From JAJXZP01 sp035505775 (lineage in GTDB: Bacteria; Spirochaetota; Spirochaetia; Treponematales; Rectinemataceae): 17,034 nt of DNA. A model generated the notes under the pieces. It was not told where the DNA came from. It saw only the letters and a program-made list of their open reading frames with translations, and made no database searches. The translations under genes were made by a program, and so were the position numbers. Position 1 is the stretch's first letter. Each line of letters begins with the position of its first letter. The stretch is from contig DATJQN010000309.1 in NCBI GenBank assembly GCA_035505775.1, forward strand, positions 1-17,034. Direction: 5' to 3'. This document shows positions 1 to 7,473 of the stretch, in pieces.

Positions 1-231
1 GGGCTCGGCGTCTCGACGCTCATGGTGGAGGGCGGGGCGGCTGTCATAGCGAGCTTTCTGCGCTCCCGCCTCGTGGACCGGCTCGTCGTGACGATAGCTC
101 CCTGCTTCCTTGGAGGCTATAATCCCTTCGGGATCGACGGCGGCGGAAGTCTCGGCCTGACGCTGAACGAGCCACGGATCGAGCTGCTCGGCACGGACGT
201 GGTGATCGACGCGACGCCGCTCTGGCCCTGA
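1..231 (+). CDS. ribD: RibD C-terminal reductase domain, 5'-truncated by window edge
   Basis: This is the last 76 codons of a gene that begins before the window. The visible peptide contains a LMVEGGAAV stretch followed by SRLVDRLVVTIAPCFLGG. That is the typical end of the RibD reductase domain, which has a dihydrofolate-reductase fold: a VEGG motif, a helix, then a strand reading V(D/T)xxxxxxAPxxLGG. The domain reduces 5-amino-6-ribosylamino-uracil phosphate with NADPH in riboflavin synthesis. The deaminase half cannot be seen, so a free-standing reductase is also possible. The next gene on the same strand is ribA, 102 bases downstream, which supports a riboflavin assignment. The frame is open from base 1 to the TGA at 229-231. 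Confidence 0.8.
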   Translation, partial: GLGVSTLMVEGGAAVIASFLRSRLVDRLVVTIAPCFLGGYNPFGIDGGGSLGLTLNEPRIELLGTDVVIDATPLWP

Positions 232-234
232 GTC

Positions 235-285
235 CGGCGGGGCCAATCGGCCGCCCCGGCTCCGGATAGCCGCCCGGCCCCGCCG
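235..285 (+). other. Long inverted repeat between ribD and ribA
   Basis: A perfect 10-base inverted repeat (CGGCGGGGCC at 235-244, GGCCCCGCCG at 276-285) encloses a 31-base GC-rich loop just after the ribD stop. No T-run follows directly, so it is not a canonical Rho-independent terminator. It may act as an RNA-stabilising stem or a weak attenuator. A TATATT box at 290-295 could be a -10 element for ribA, but I see no matching -35. Confidence 0.35.
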
Positions 286-333
286 CAAGTATATTCTTAC
301 TGCCCCTGTTTTCGAACATCCCGTGGAGGCTGT

Positions 334-1041
334 ATGCGTGTTCCGGACATCGAGGAGATCATCGCTCAGGATATCGACGCAATGCGACAGTGTCCGGAAG
401 GACTCCAGTGTGCCAATTGTCCGCTCGAGGTCTGCGTCCGTGTCGTCTCCGTCGCGGACTTCCCCTCCGAGTTCGGGCATTTCCGCATCATCGGGTTCGT
501 CAACAACCGCGACGGCAAGGACCACATCATCGTGCTGAAGGGCGAGATCGGGGACGGGGAGGACCTGCTGACCCGGGTTCACTCGGCCTGCCTCACCGGC
601 GATTCCCTCGGCAGCCTGCGATGCGACTGCGGACCCCAGCTGCGCCATGCCCTGGAGATCATCGAGCGGGAAGGCCGGGGCATCGTACTGTATCATCAGG
701 AAGAGGGGCGGGGAATCGGTCTCGTGAACAAGCTGCGCGCCTACGCTCTCCAGGACTCGGGCTACGATACCTACGAGGCGAACATAGCCCTGGGCTTCAA
801 GGCGGACGAGCGCGACTACCGGATACCCGCGGAGATGCTGAAACGCCTGGGTGTGCGCAGCGTGCGCCTCATGACCAACAATCCCGAGAAGGTCGAGGCT
901 ATCGAACGCTACGGAATCCGCGTCTCGGAACGGGTGCAGCACGAGCTGCCTCCGCACCGTCAGAACGAGCACTATCTCCAGACAAAAAAGGAGCGCTTCG
1001 GCCACCTGCTGGAACTCGATCACGTACGAAGCGGGGACTGA
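334..1041 (+). CDS. ribA: GTP cyclohydrolase II with four-Cys N-terminal extension
   Basis: A 235-residue protein that opens GTP to 2,5-diamino-6-ribosylamino-pyrimidinone phosphate, releasing formate and pyrophosphate: the first step of riboflavin synthesis. The zinc signature is intact, with Cys86, Cys97 and Cys99 in ACLTGDSLGSLRCDCG. It is followed by EGRGIVLYHQEEGRGIGL and KLRAYALQDSGYDTYEAN, both characteristic of stand-alone RibA, and the C-terminal NEHYLQTKKERFGH is also conserved. There is no DHBP synthase (RibB) domain, so this is not the fused RibBA. The first 35 or so residues are extra relative to E. coli RibA and carry Cys20, Cys26, Cys29 and Cys34. A GGAGG at 325-329 lies four bases before the ATG and fixes this start. 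It probably works with the ribD gene just upstream. Confidence 0.95.
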   Translation: MRVPDIEEIIAQDIDAMRQCPEGLQCANCPLEVCVRVVSVADFPSEFGHFRIIGFVNNRDGKDHIIVLKGEIGDGEDLLTRVHSACLTGDSLGSLRCDCGPQLRHALEIIEREGRGIVLYHQEEGRGIGLVNKLRAYALQDSGYDTYEANIALGFKADERDYRIPAEMLKRLGVRSVRLMTNNPEKVEAIERYGIRVSERVQHELPPHRQNEHYLQTKKERFGHLLELDHVRSGD

Positions 1042-1112
1042 GTCCGGCCGCGCCGGCGGGGCGACGGTCGCCGGGCCCACGCGCGGACAGTTCGGCACCG
1101 GCTGTGCGCCGA

Positions 1113-1126
1113 GCTCCCGCGGGAGC
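1113..1126. repeat. Perfect 14-base palindrome between convergent genes
   Basis: GCTCCCGCGGGAGC is self-complementary and sits directly against the stop codon of the minus-strand small ORF, 71 bases after the ribA stop. A second imperfect hairpin (TCGGCAC paired with GTG-C-GCCGA, roughly 1091-1112) lies beside it. Their position between converging genes suggests transcription ends here, but neither strand has a T-run, so a terminator role is inferred only. Confidence 0.35.
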
Positions 1127-1375
1127 CTACTTCAATTCCCAACCGAGTTTCACGAGGGCCTTCTGCAGCTCCTCGAGAGATTCGGGCCGGGCGGCCCGGA
1201 CTTTCCCGCCGTTGACCCCGTCGGATTCGCGGACCAGATCGTGCTGGTGAATTCTTCCTCCAGCCCGAATCACGATTAGCGTGTCTTCGATCTCCGAGCG
1301 ACTTTCCTGTCCGAAGCTGACGGTGAAGCTGTTGTCTTTTTTGTCGGCACTGATCTTTCTGGACACCCACTTCAT
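1127..1375 (-). CDS. Small protein of unknown function (82 aa)
   Basis: I do not recognise this protein. The reading frame can be extended to a TTG at 1405, but the ATG at 1375 is preferred. A GGGAGG (complement of 1382-1387) lies six bases before it, and the extra codons would overlap that ribosome site. The product is a soluble, charged, mixed alpha/beta-looking peptide. It starts MKWVSRKISADKKDNSFTV, has a central hydrophobic strand (TLIVIRAGG), and ends in a likely amphipathic helix (SLEELQKALVKLGWELK). It has no signal peptide, membrane segment or cysteine. It lies downstream of the hemerythrin on the same strand with a 103-base gap, so it may share that transcript or have its own promoter. 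The clear ribosome site and helix ending support a real gene, but no function can be given. Confidence 0.65.
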   Translation of the reverse strand: MKWVSRKISADKKDNSFTVSFGQESRSEIEDTLIVIRAGGRIHQHDLVRESDGVNGGKVRAARPESLEELQKALVKLGWELK

Positions 1376-1417
1376 GGACGACCTCCCATCGGATTTGCCA
1401 TACAAGGATATCCCGCA

Positions 1418-1470
1418 ATAGGTTCCATCTCAGCCCATCGTCGCAGCGGCGGCGAACAGGATAGGTTCCA
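1418..1470. repeat. 10-base direct repeat upstream of the small ORF
   Basis: ATAGGTTCCA occurs at 1418-1427 and again at 1461-1470, 43 bases apart, in the gap between the hemerythrin stop and the small unknown ORF. On the minus strand, the direction of the small gene, it reads TGGAACCTAT. The GGAAC core resembles the -35 element of some ECF sigma promoters, but I cannot see a convincing matching -10. Confidence 0.3.
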
Positions 1471-1478
1471 GGGAATTC

Positions 1479-2009
1479 CTAGCCTCGCAGCGCGGCGTAG
1501 AGCCTTCCGTATTTTTCGTGGATCATCTGTCTGTCGAAGCTCCAGAACCGCTGGAGCAGCTCCTCGAGCTCGTTCTGGTCGAAGTACTTCTCGGTATCGG
1601 GGAAAAAGACATCGTCCTCCTTCCTGATATGCACCGGATAGAAGGCCGCGAGCCAGGAGATGATCTTCGTGATCTCTCCCGCAGCCGAGCGATCGCCGTT
1701 CCGGTACCGCATGTTGAGGTCCACTATCTCCGCGACCTTCTGGCGGGCCAGCCGGTGCTCCTGCACGAGCTCCTCCATGATCCGGGCATTGGTCTCATCG
1801 AGCTTCTTTTTTCCCAGGCTGGCGAACAGGATATCCTCTTCCTTGCCGTGGTGGGTCCGGTCGGCATAGGTCTTGATGAAGTCGACGACGGTGTCGATGA
1901 ACAGGGGATCGTACGTATCCGGAGTCATTGCTGCGGCCTTCCGGTCGGCAAGCGCAAGCATCTTTTCGATGAGTCGGTGCTCGATCATGAGCGGTCCGCG
2001 TGGTTTCAT
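1479..2009 (-). CDS. Hemerythrin-like HHE domain protein
   Basis: A 176-residue cytoplasmic four-helix protein predicted to bind a non-haem di-iron centre. Candidate ligands are in the expected order: His11 (MIEHRL), His54 and Glu58 (HHGKEED), His85 (QEHRLAR), and His127 with Glu131 or Asp132 (VHIRKEDDVFFP). Such proteins bind O2, or sense or detoxify NO and oxygen, and are common in anaerobes and microaerophiles; which of these applies is unknown. The start at 2009 is chosen because AGGGAGG (complement of 2014-2020) lies just upstream. A longer reading frame to 2069 has no ribosome site and would run through the likely promoter. The gene is divergent from the rubredoxin-reductase-like flavoprotein at 2227, which suggests a shared oxygen or NO stress role. 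Confidence 0.9.
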   Translation of the reverse strand: MKPRGPLMIEHRLIEKMLALADRKAAAMTPDTYDPLFIDTVVDFIKTYADRTHHGKEEDILFASLGKKKLDETNARIMEELVQEHRLARQKVAEIVDLNMRYRNGDRSAAGEITKIISWLAAFYPVHIRKEDDVFFPDTEKYFDQNELEELLQRFWSFDRQMIHEKYGRLYAALRG

Positions 2010-2064
2010 GAAACCTCCCTGTGTGCCCACAGGCAGAGCTCCTGCATGGGGCGTCTCATGTCCC

Positions 2065-2092
2065 ATCATACAGCGCTCATCGCGCCGCGCAA
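2065..2092 (-). promoter_or_regulatory. Candidate sigma70 promoter for the hemerythrin gene
   Basis: On the minus strand, TTGCGC (complement of 2087-2092) is followed after 16 bases by TATGAT (complement of 2065-2070), which matches the -10 consensus at five of six positions. The hemerythrin ATG is 56 bases further on. The -35 match is weak (three of six). Confidence 0.4.
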
Positions 2093-2106
2093 GGAGCCGC
2101 CCGCTC

Positions 2107-2138
2107 TTGCCTCATCCACGGCTTCGGAACTACAGTTC
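2107..2138 (+). promoter_or_regulatory. Weak candidate promoter and palindrome for the flavoprotein gene
   Basis: TTGCCT (2107-2112) and TACAGT (2131-2136) are spaced by 18 bases and point toward the flavoprotein gene. The proposed -10 lies within the palindrome GAACT-AC-AGTTC (2127-2138), which would suit an operator. Both elements are imperfect, so this is tentative. Confidence 0.25.
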
Positions 2139-2226
2139 AGGCTTCGGGATGTCGGCCGGGACGGACTCCCGGCATTCGGGTTTCCATGAGGTTTCGGCAC
2201 CGGCGGAGATGACAAAGGATCCGGAA

Positions 2227-3435
2227 ATGAAGGTTGTGATCATCGGAAACGGCGTCGCCGGGGTTTCTGTCGCCAAGGAACTGCGCGCCCGGGAACCCTC
2301 GCCCGAAGCCCTCGAGGTGTCGGTCTATACCCGGGAAAACTACAACTACTACTCCCGCATCCGCCTGCCCGAAGTGTTCGGCGGAGGGGCGCTCAGTGCC
2401 GAGCTGCTCGCGCTCTACAAGCCCGGCTGGTATGTGGACCACCATATTGCCGTCTACATTGGCACCGAGGTGGTTGCCATCGACCGGGGCAGGCGCTCGG
2501 TGATGCTCTCCTCGGGCGAAAACCGCAGCTACGACGCGCTCGTTCTCGCGCTGGGCGCAGACCCGGTGCGCCCCTCCCTTCCGGGATCCGCCCTTCCCGG
2601 AATCTTCACGGTCCGGGAATACGACGACGCGGCGCGGGTGCGAAACTCGGTCCTCGCGCATCCCGAATCCGCGGCCGTGATAGGAGGAGGGCTCCTCGGC
2701 CTCGAGGCGGCGCACCACCTCCGGTCCCTTGGAGCGGGATGCGTGACGGTGCTGGAAATCGCGCCCCGGCTCTTGCCCAAGCAGCTCGATCCTTACGGCG
2801 CCTCCTTCCTCGAGCGCCACCTGACGGCCCGGGGACTGCAGATCATGACCGGAACGCAGCTCAGCTCGTTTGAGGGCGGCGACAGACTTGAGGGTCTTGT
2901 CGCCGCGACCGGTGGCGAGGTCCGCATGATCGGGGCGGGTACGGCCGTCGTGTCCATGGGAGTCCGCCCGCGGATCGGCCTCGCGAAGGCCAATGGTCTG
3001 GACTGCAATCGCGGTATTGTCGTCGACTCCTTCCTGAGGACATTGGAACCGTCCATCTACGCGGTGGGCGATTGCGCCGAGTTCCGGGGGGCGGTTCCCG
3101 GCATCATCCCGGTGGCGCTGGAGCAGGCTCCGCACTGCGCTTCAGCCATTCTTGGCGACGAGTCCCGCCCCTATGAAGGCAGCATCCCGCACAACACGCT
3201 CAAGGTCGCCGGAATTGACGTCTTCTCCGCCGGCATCGTCGAGTACGGAGCAGGCGAGGCCGTGGAGGAAATCCGCCTCGCGGCGGATCCCGGCAGGTAC
3301 GAACGGTATCTGCTCAGGGACGGCGTGCTCGCGGGGGCCATCGTCATAGGGTCCAGGCAGAAGGCACGGCTCGTGCAGCCCAGGCTGGGGACACCGATGC
3401 TGCGCTCGGACATCGAGCGCCTGACGGCCGAGTAG
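2227..3435 (+). CDS. Rubredoxin-reductase-like NAD(P)H/FAD oxidoreductase
   Basis: A 402-residue two-dinucleotide-fold flavoprotein. The FAD motif GNGVAG is at residues 7-12, the NAD(P)H motif GGGLLGLEAA starts at 153, and the second FAD motif YAVGDCAE lies around 278-285. Similarity along the chain, including YYSRIRLPEVF near residue 45 and the MGVRP and VVDSFLRT segments, is to NADH:rubredoxin oxidoreductase (NROR), NorW and the N-terminus of NirB. It has no redox-active CxxC pair in the disulfide-reductase position, so it probably passes electrons to a small carrier such as rubredoxin. The ATG at 2227 is preferred over 2209 because AAAGGA at 2214-2219 lies seven bases before it, whereas 2209 has its purine stretch directly adjoining. 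No rubredoxin or flavodiiron protein is in the window. The divergent hemerythrin hints at oxygen or NO detoxification; the exact acceptor is unknown. Confidence 0.88.
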   Translation: MKVVIIGNGVAGVSVAKELRAREPSPEALEVSVYTRENYNYYSRIRLPEVFGGGALSAELLALYKPGWYVDHHIAVYIGTEVVAIDRGRRSVMLSSGENRSYDALVLALGADPVRPSLPGSALPGIFTVREYDDAARVRNSVLAHPESAAVIGGGLLGLEAAHHLRSLGAGCVTVLEIAPRLLPKQLDPYGASFLERHLTARGLQIMTGTQLSSFEGGDRLEGLVAATGGEVRMIGAGTAVVSMGVRPRIGLAKANGLDCNRGIVVDSFLRTLEPSIYAVGDCAEFRGAVPGIIPVALEQAPHCASAILGDESRPYEGSIPHNTLKVAGIDVFSAGIVEYGAGEAVEEIRLAADPGRYERYLLRDGVLAGAIVIGSRQKARLVQPRLGTPMLRSDIERLTAE

Positions 3436-3540
3436 CCGGCACCGAATCGGGCCATGTTCTCCCCTCTGTTCCCGTTCCGACACGGCTTTCCTCTCTCAAC
3501 AGACGGTCCCGGCAGGCGGTGAAGTGTAGGAATCGTCCTA

Positions 3541-3569
3541 TTGTGACGAGAGATTCAGCGGTCCATAGT
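3541..3569 (+). promoter_or_regulatory. Candidate promoter for the sensor kinase
   Basis: TTGTGA (3541-3546) and CATAGT (3564-3569) are separated by 17 bases, each matching the sigma70 consensus at four of six positions. The kinase ATG is 22 bases further on. This sits in the 155-base gap after the flavoprotein gene, where no clear terminator was seen. Confidence 0.35.
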
Positions 3570-3590
3570 TTCCGGGTGAGGTAGGGAAGC

Positions 3591-5549
3591 ATGGGAGCCG
3601 ACAGCAATTCCCCGGGTGGTCTCCCTGCCGCCGTTCGTGGGGCGTCGCGAGCCTTGCTGCAGGTCGCAATCGTCTCCCTCGCCTATTTCCTTGCGAACCT
3701 CGTGGCACTCCTCTTCCCCGACACGGATCAGATCCTCGCCTCTATCTGGCCCGCCGGCGGGGTGGCTCTCGCGTCCCTCCTGCTTTCGAAGCGCACACGC
3801 TGGCTCCTGCTGATGGCGGGGGTTTTCATTGCAGGCGTGGCCGCCGACCTCCTGGGCGGCCGCCCCCTGCTCAGCAGCCTCGGCTTCATGACGGCCAACG
3901 TGGCGGAGTCGCTGACCTGCGCATGGGTGCTGCAGCGCCTGTGCGGGACTGCAATTCGGTTCGAGCGCACGACGGAAGCAACCGCCCTCGTGTTTGCGGC
4001 CATTGCCTGCAACGCCGTCACCGCACTGATCGGGGCGGGCACGGCCGCTCTCGCCGCTCATGCCTCGTTCTGGCCATTCTGGCTGACCTGGTGGGTCGCG
4101 GATGGGCTGGGAATTTTCCTGATCACCCCTTTGATTGTGACCGCACCCCGGGCCTTCCACCGCCTGCGCACACTCGGCCCCGGTAAGGCGGCAGAGACCG
4201 CCGCCTTTGTCGTGATCTGGTGCTCGGTGACCTGGCTCATCTTCCAGAACACGAGACATCCGGTCCTCATCGCCCCCCAACCCTTCATTCTCTTCGCGCT
4301 CCTTGTCTATGCGGCGCTGAGATTCGGGACCCATGAGACGCTCGACCTGATCCTGCTGCTGACAGTACTGGTGTTGACCAGCAGCAAAGTGCGCGAAGGT
4401 GGATTGTTCTGGGGCGGCGACAGCGAGCCGGAGCGCATCCTGCTTGCGCAGATATATATCGCCGCCGTCGCGGTCACGGGCTTCTATCTCAGCACGGTCC
4501 TGACGGAGCGCAGGCACGCGGAACGGGAACTGTCCGAGGCCAAGACGGAACTGGAGACGGTCTTTGAAGTGTCGCCGCTCGCGATGACCCTGCTGGACGA
4601 GCATGACAGGGTCCGGCTCTGGAATCGCTCGGCCGAGAAGATGTTCGGCTGGTCCAGGGAGGAGGTCATGGGCAGGCCCAACCCCATCGTGCCGGCTTCG
4701 AAGGAGAATGAATACGCGACCTGGAGTGCTGCCGTTCTGCGAGGGCAGGCGATCGCGGAGTTCGAGGCGGTCCGGCGGCGGAAGGACGGCTCCCCTGTCG
4801 AGGTGAGCCTCTCTTCGGCTCCGGTGTACGATTCGGAGGGCATGATAGCCGGCCGTATGGCCATCGTGGCCGATATAACCAGTCGGAAGCGTGCGGAGGA
4901 GGAACTGAGAAAATCCCTGGCCGAAAAGGAGATCCTGCTGAGAGAGCTGTACCATCGCACGAAGAACAATATGACGGTGATCATCTCCCTGCTCCACATG
5001 CAGGCAGTCCAGTGCGGCGACGAGAGTCTGAGGCGGGCATTCGACGAAGCGGAGAACCGGATCTATTCCATGGCGCTGGTACATCAGAAGCTCTACGAAT
5101 CGGGCGACCTCTCACGGGTCAACCTCAAAAGTTACCTGACGGATCTCTGCGAATACCTGATTCCCAATTACGTGATCGATCCGGGCTCGATCACGCTCAC
5201 GAAGGAACTCGATGACATATTCGTGCAGATCGACACGGCGATCCCCTGCGGCCTCATCGCCAACGAGCTGATTACGAACTCGCTCAAGCATGCGTTCCCG
5301 GACGGGAGGCGGGGGACGATAACCCTTACGCTCCGCCTCCAAGGGGACAGGGAGATCCTGCTCAGGATAGCCGACGACGGCATCGGGGGCGGAGATCTGG
5401 TCGAGCTGGAGCGGAACCCGGGGATGGGCCTGCGGACCGTCATGGGCCTGGGTGAAAGTCAGCTGAACGGCCGAGTCACGTTCGCGTCCGGCCCGGGCTT
5501 CTCCTGCGAACTGCGGTTCATGGGCCAGCTCTGCGATCCGGGGAGCTGA
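3591..5549 (+). CDS. Membrane sensor histidine kinase, MASE1-PAS-HisKA_2-HATPase
   Basis: A 652-residue kinase. Residues about 20-305 form a polytopic membrane sensor with the MASE1 look (LAYFLANLVALLFP, IWPAGGVALASLLL, WWVADGLGIFLITPLIV). A PAS domain covers about 315-430, starting ETVFEVSPLAMTLLDEHDRV and ending near DITSRKRAEEEL. A HisKA_2-type dimerisation region follows, with phosphoacceptor His455 in LLRELYHRTKNNMTVIISLL. The ATPase domain has an N-box around Asn558 (NELITNSLKHAF), a DDGIGGG G1 box at Asp596, and a GMGLRTV G2 box. It would autophosphorylate in response to an unknown signal and pass the phosphate to a regulator. No response regulator lies next to it, so it is an orphan here. 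AGGGA just before the ATG supports the start. It is convergent with the radical SAM gene. Confidence 0.93.
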   Translation: MGADSNSPGGLPAAVRGASRALLQVAIVSLAYFLANLVALLFPDTDQILASIWPAGGVALASLLLSKRTRWLLLMAGVFIAGVAADLLGGRPLLSSLGFMTANVAESLTCAWVLQRLCGTAIRFERTTEATALVFAAIACNAVTALIGAGTAALAAHASFWPFWLTWWVADGLGIFLITPLIVTAPRAFHRLRTLGPGKAAETAAFVVIWCSVTWLIFQNTRHPVLIAPQPFILFALLVYAALRFGTHETLDLILLLTVLVLTSSKVREGGLFWGGDSEPERILLAQIYIAAVAVTGFYLSTVLTERRHAERELSEAKTELETVFEVSPLAMTLLDEHDRVRLWNRSAEKMFGWSREEVMGRPNPIVPASKENEYATWSAAVLRGQAIAEFEAVRRRKDGSPVEVSLSSAPVYDSEGMIAGRMAIVADITSRKRAEEELRKSLAEKEILLRELYHRTKNNMTVIISLLHMQAVQCGDESLRRAFDEAENRIYSMALVHQKLYESGDLSRVNLKSYLTDLCEYLIPNYVIDPGSITLTKELDDIFVQIDTAIPCGLIANELITNSLKHAFPDGRRGTITLTLRLQGDREILLRIADDGIGGGDLVELERNPGMGLRTVMGLGESQLNGRVTFASGPGFSCELRFMGQLCDPGS

Positions 5550-5641
5550 CATGCCCGTCCCACAGCTGTCCGCGGCGGAGATGTACTTCGCACGGCACCC
5601 GGCCACGCGCGAATGCAGGCGGAGGCTGGGTCCCGGGCATG
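5550..5641. repeat. Inverted repeat in convergent gap after the kinase
   Basis: CATGCCCG (5550-5557) and CGGGCATG (5634-5641) are perfect 8-base inverted copies that nearly span the 106-base gap between the kinase and radical SAM genes. GC-rich short palindromes (GGCATGCC, CCGGCCGG) cluster at the right end. No T-run is present, so no canonical terminator can be assigned for either convergent gene. Confidence 0.3.
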
Positions 5642-5655
5642 CCGGCCGGCCCCGG

Positions 5656-7473
5656 TCAGGCGAACAGTTCTTCCGGGGCCTCGACAAGCATGTGGCGGTA
5701 TTCGGTGTAGATGCTCATCAGTTCGTACAGCCGGTCGAACGGCAGGCTTTCGCGGTCGAAGGCCACGAAGGGCAGCTGCTCGGCGAGCCGGTCCGCGTTG
5801 AAGCCGCCCTTGCCGCCCAGCACGAGCATCGTCTCGAGATCGGCCGCTTCCTCCATGGCCCGGTAGGCGAGCGAGGGGTTGCGGGTGGCGAAAAAGAGCC
5901 GCACCTGGTAGCTCGCCTGGGGGTCGAGGGAAAAGAAACGTGAGAGCTCGTAGTAGTGTTCGGGGGAGGAAAAGGCGTCCCGGATGCGTGCCGAGAGCTT
6001 CTCCGAGGGGTAGCGGGTGTCGGAGCGCAGGACGACCTGGTAGAGCGTGAAGGGGTTGTCCCGTCGCAGGTGGCGCGCCGCCCGTACGAGACGGGAAAGT
6101 CCCTCCGGGTCGTCCGCATCCACGAGGAGGGTCACGGAGTTGGCGAGCTTCGCGGGATTGAGGCGCATCCAGTCCAGGTTCTCGCCGAGGCGGGCGTCGA
6201 CGAAGGCGCGGAAGCCTTCTTCCTCCTCGGCGAAGTGGGGCGCGGGAGGGAAGGCCCACTCGACATCGAAGCCATCCTCGAAGGCGGCGACCGCGTCGGC
6301 CATATCATCCTGGGAGATCCAGTCGGTCGAGGTCACCCAGTAGGGGGGCTTGGCCATCCGCGACATGCCCCAGTCGTCGGCCTTGTCGCGCACCATGGTG
6401 CCCGGGATGAGCGAAAGCGGGTAGAGCTCCGCTTCCTGTCCCAGTCCGTGCATGCCCAGGAAATCGAAGGTCTCGATGACCTGCTCGTAGCCGTCGAAGG
6501 GCAGGCCCAGGATGACCCCCGTCTTCACGACGATGTGGTTCTTCTCCATGATCTCCACGCCGCGTTCGAAGCCCGGCCGGTCCCAGCTTCGGCCCACCGC
6601 CTCGAGGGCCGCCGGGTTGACGCTCTGCAGCCCCGCTTCGGCGGACACGAGTCCCGCGGCAGCGTACAGCCTGCCGAGCTCCTCGGTGACCGACTCGAGC
6701 CTCAGCTCGGCATGGATGGACATGCCCGCCGTGTTGGCGCGCGCGATGGAGATCAGCCGCTCGGGAAGGTCCTCGGTGGCCTGAAACGAGGGATCCATCA
6801 GGTAGAGCTCACGGACTCCCGCGGAGCCGGCGCGCTCGATGAGCCGGGTCGCCTCCTCGCGCGCAAAGCGCCGGACCGAGGGGAAGTTCTTCCCGTAGTA
6901 GCAGTAGCCGCAGCGACCGGGACAGCCGCGCATGGTCTCCAGGTGGACGGGCCGGTCTTCCTCGAAGGGCAGCGCTCCCGTCAGATAGGGGTTGGGCAGG
7001 GTCTCGAGGTCGAGAAGGCCGTTCGCCGCGTAGTGGCGGGAGAGGGGGCGGCCTTTCCGGAGGTCGTCGAGCAGGGCGCAGAAGGGGAGCTCGCCCTCTC
7101 CCTCCACGAGCGCGTGGAAGGGCGATGCGGCAAAGAGAGGCATGCCTTTCACCACTTCGGGGCCTCCCGCGACGAGGCGAGTCCGGGGCGAGAGGCCCTT
7201 CACCTGCTCGGCCACGTGAAGCGAGCGCTCGAGATTCCACATGTACAGCGAGAAGCAGGCCAGGTCGGGCTGGTCTCGGGCGATGGCCTCGACGACGGCG
7301 CTGTCCGAACCCTTGTCCTGGACCGCCCGATCGAGGAGGCTCCAGTCCCCGCGGGACATGAGGCCCCGGGATTCGGCGTACGCGGCAAGATAGCCGGCTG
7401 CCAGCGGAATATTGGCGCGGGCGTTCTCCCAGTTCGGGTCCTGTACGGGCAGCTGGACGAACAGTATTCTCAT
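5656..7473 (-). CDS. B12-binding-type radical SAM protein of unknown substrate
   Basis: A 605-residue protein. Residues 1 to about 140 resemble the cobalamin-binding Rossmann domain found before many radical SAM cores (MRILFVQLPVQDPNW, then LVAGGPEVV), but no DxHxxG cobalt-ligand motif is visible, so B12 may be bound base-off without His, or not at all. The core has the 4Fe-4S signature CPGRCGYC with Cys184, Cys188 and Cys191, followed by YLMDPSFQ and the SAEAGLQSVNP and KTGVILGLPFDGYE strands typical of this superfamily. About 200 C-terminal residues have no assignable domain. The substrate is unknown. The ATG overlaps the aat stop as ATGA, so translation is probably coupled, and it is the last gene of the clpS-clpA-PAP2-aat run. 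Confidence 0.85.
   Translation of the reverse strand: MRILFVQLPVQDPNWENARANIPLAAGYLAAYAESRGLMSRGDWSLLDRAVQDKGSDSAVVEAIARDQPDLACFSLYMWNLERSLHVAEQVKGLSPRTRLVAGGPEVVKGMPLFAASPFHALVEGEGELPFCALLDDLRKGRPLSRHYAANGLLDLETLPNPYLTGALPFEEDRPVHLETMRGCPGRCGYCYYGKNFPSVRRFAREEATRLIERAGSAGVRELYLMDPSFQATEDLPERLISIARANTAGMSIHAELRLESVTEELGRLYAAAGLVSAEAGLQSVNPAALEAVGRSWDRPGFERGVEIMEKNHIVVKTGVILGLPFDGYEQVIETFDFLGMHGLGQEAELYPLSLIPGTMVRDKADDWGMSRMAKPPYWVTSTDWISQDDMADAVAAFEDGFDVEWAFPPAPHFAEEEEGFRAFVDARLGENLDWMRLNPAKLANSVTLLVDADDPEGLSRLVRAARHLRRDNPFTLYQVVLRSDTRYPSEKLSARIRDAFSSPEHYYELSRFFSLDPQASYQVRLFFATRNPSLAYRAMEEAADLETMLVLGGKGGFNADRLAEQLPFVAFDRESLPFDRLYELMSIYTEYRHMLVEAPEELFA

Noticed and set aside
232..333. FMN riboswitch upstream of ribA
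   Set aside because: The gap is only 102 bases and none of the conserved RFN element sequences are visible; just an inverted repeat and a plain ribosome site.
1873..2226. Extended N-terminus of the flavoprotein from an upstream start at 1873
   Set aside because: The extension overlaps the hemerythrin gene and the divergent promoter region, and the FAD motif sits properly at residue 7 only with the start at 2227.
3555..5084. Long minus-strand open frame opposite the sensor kinase
   Set aside because: No domain, no ribosome site, and the plus-strand kinase has all catalytic boxes.
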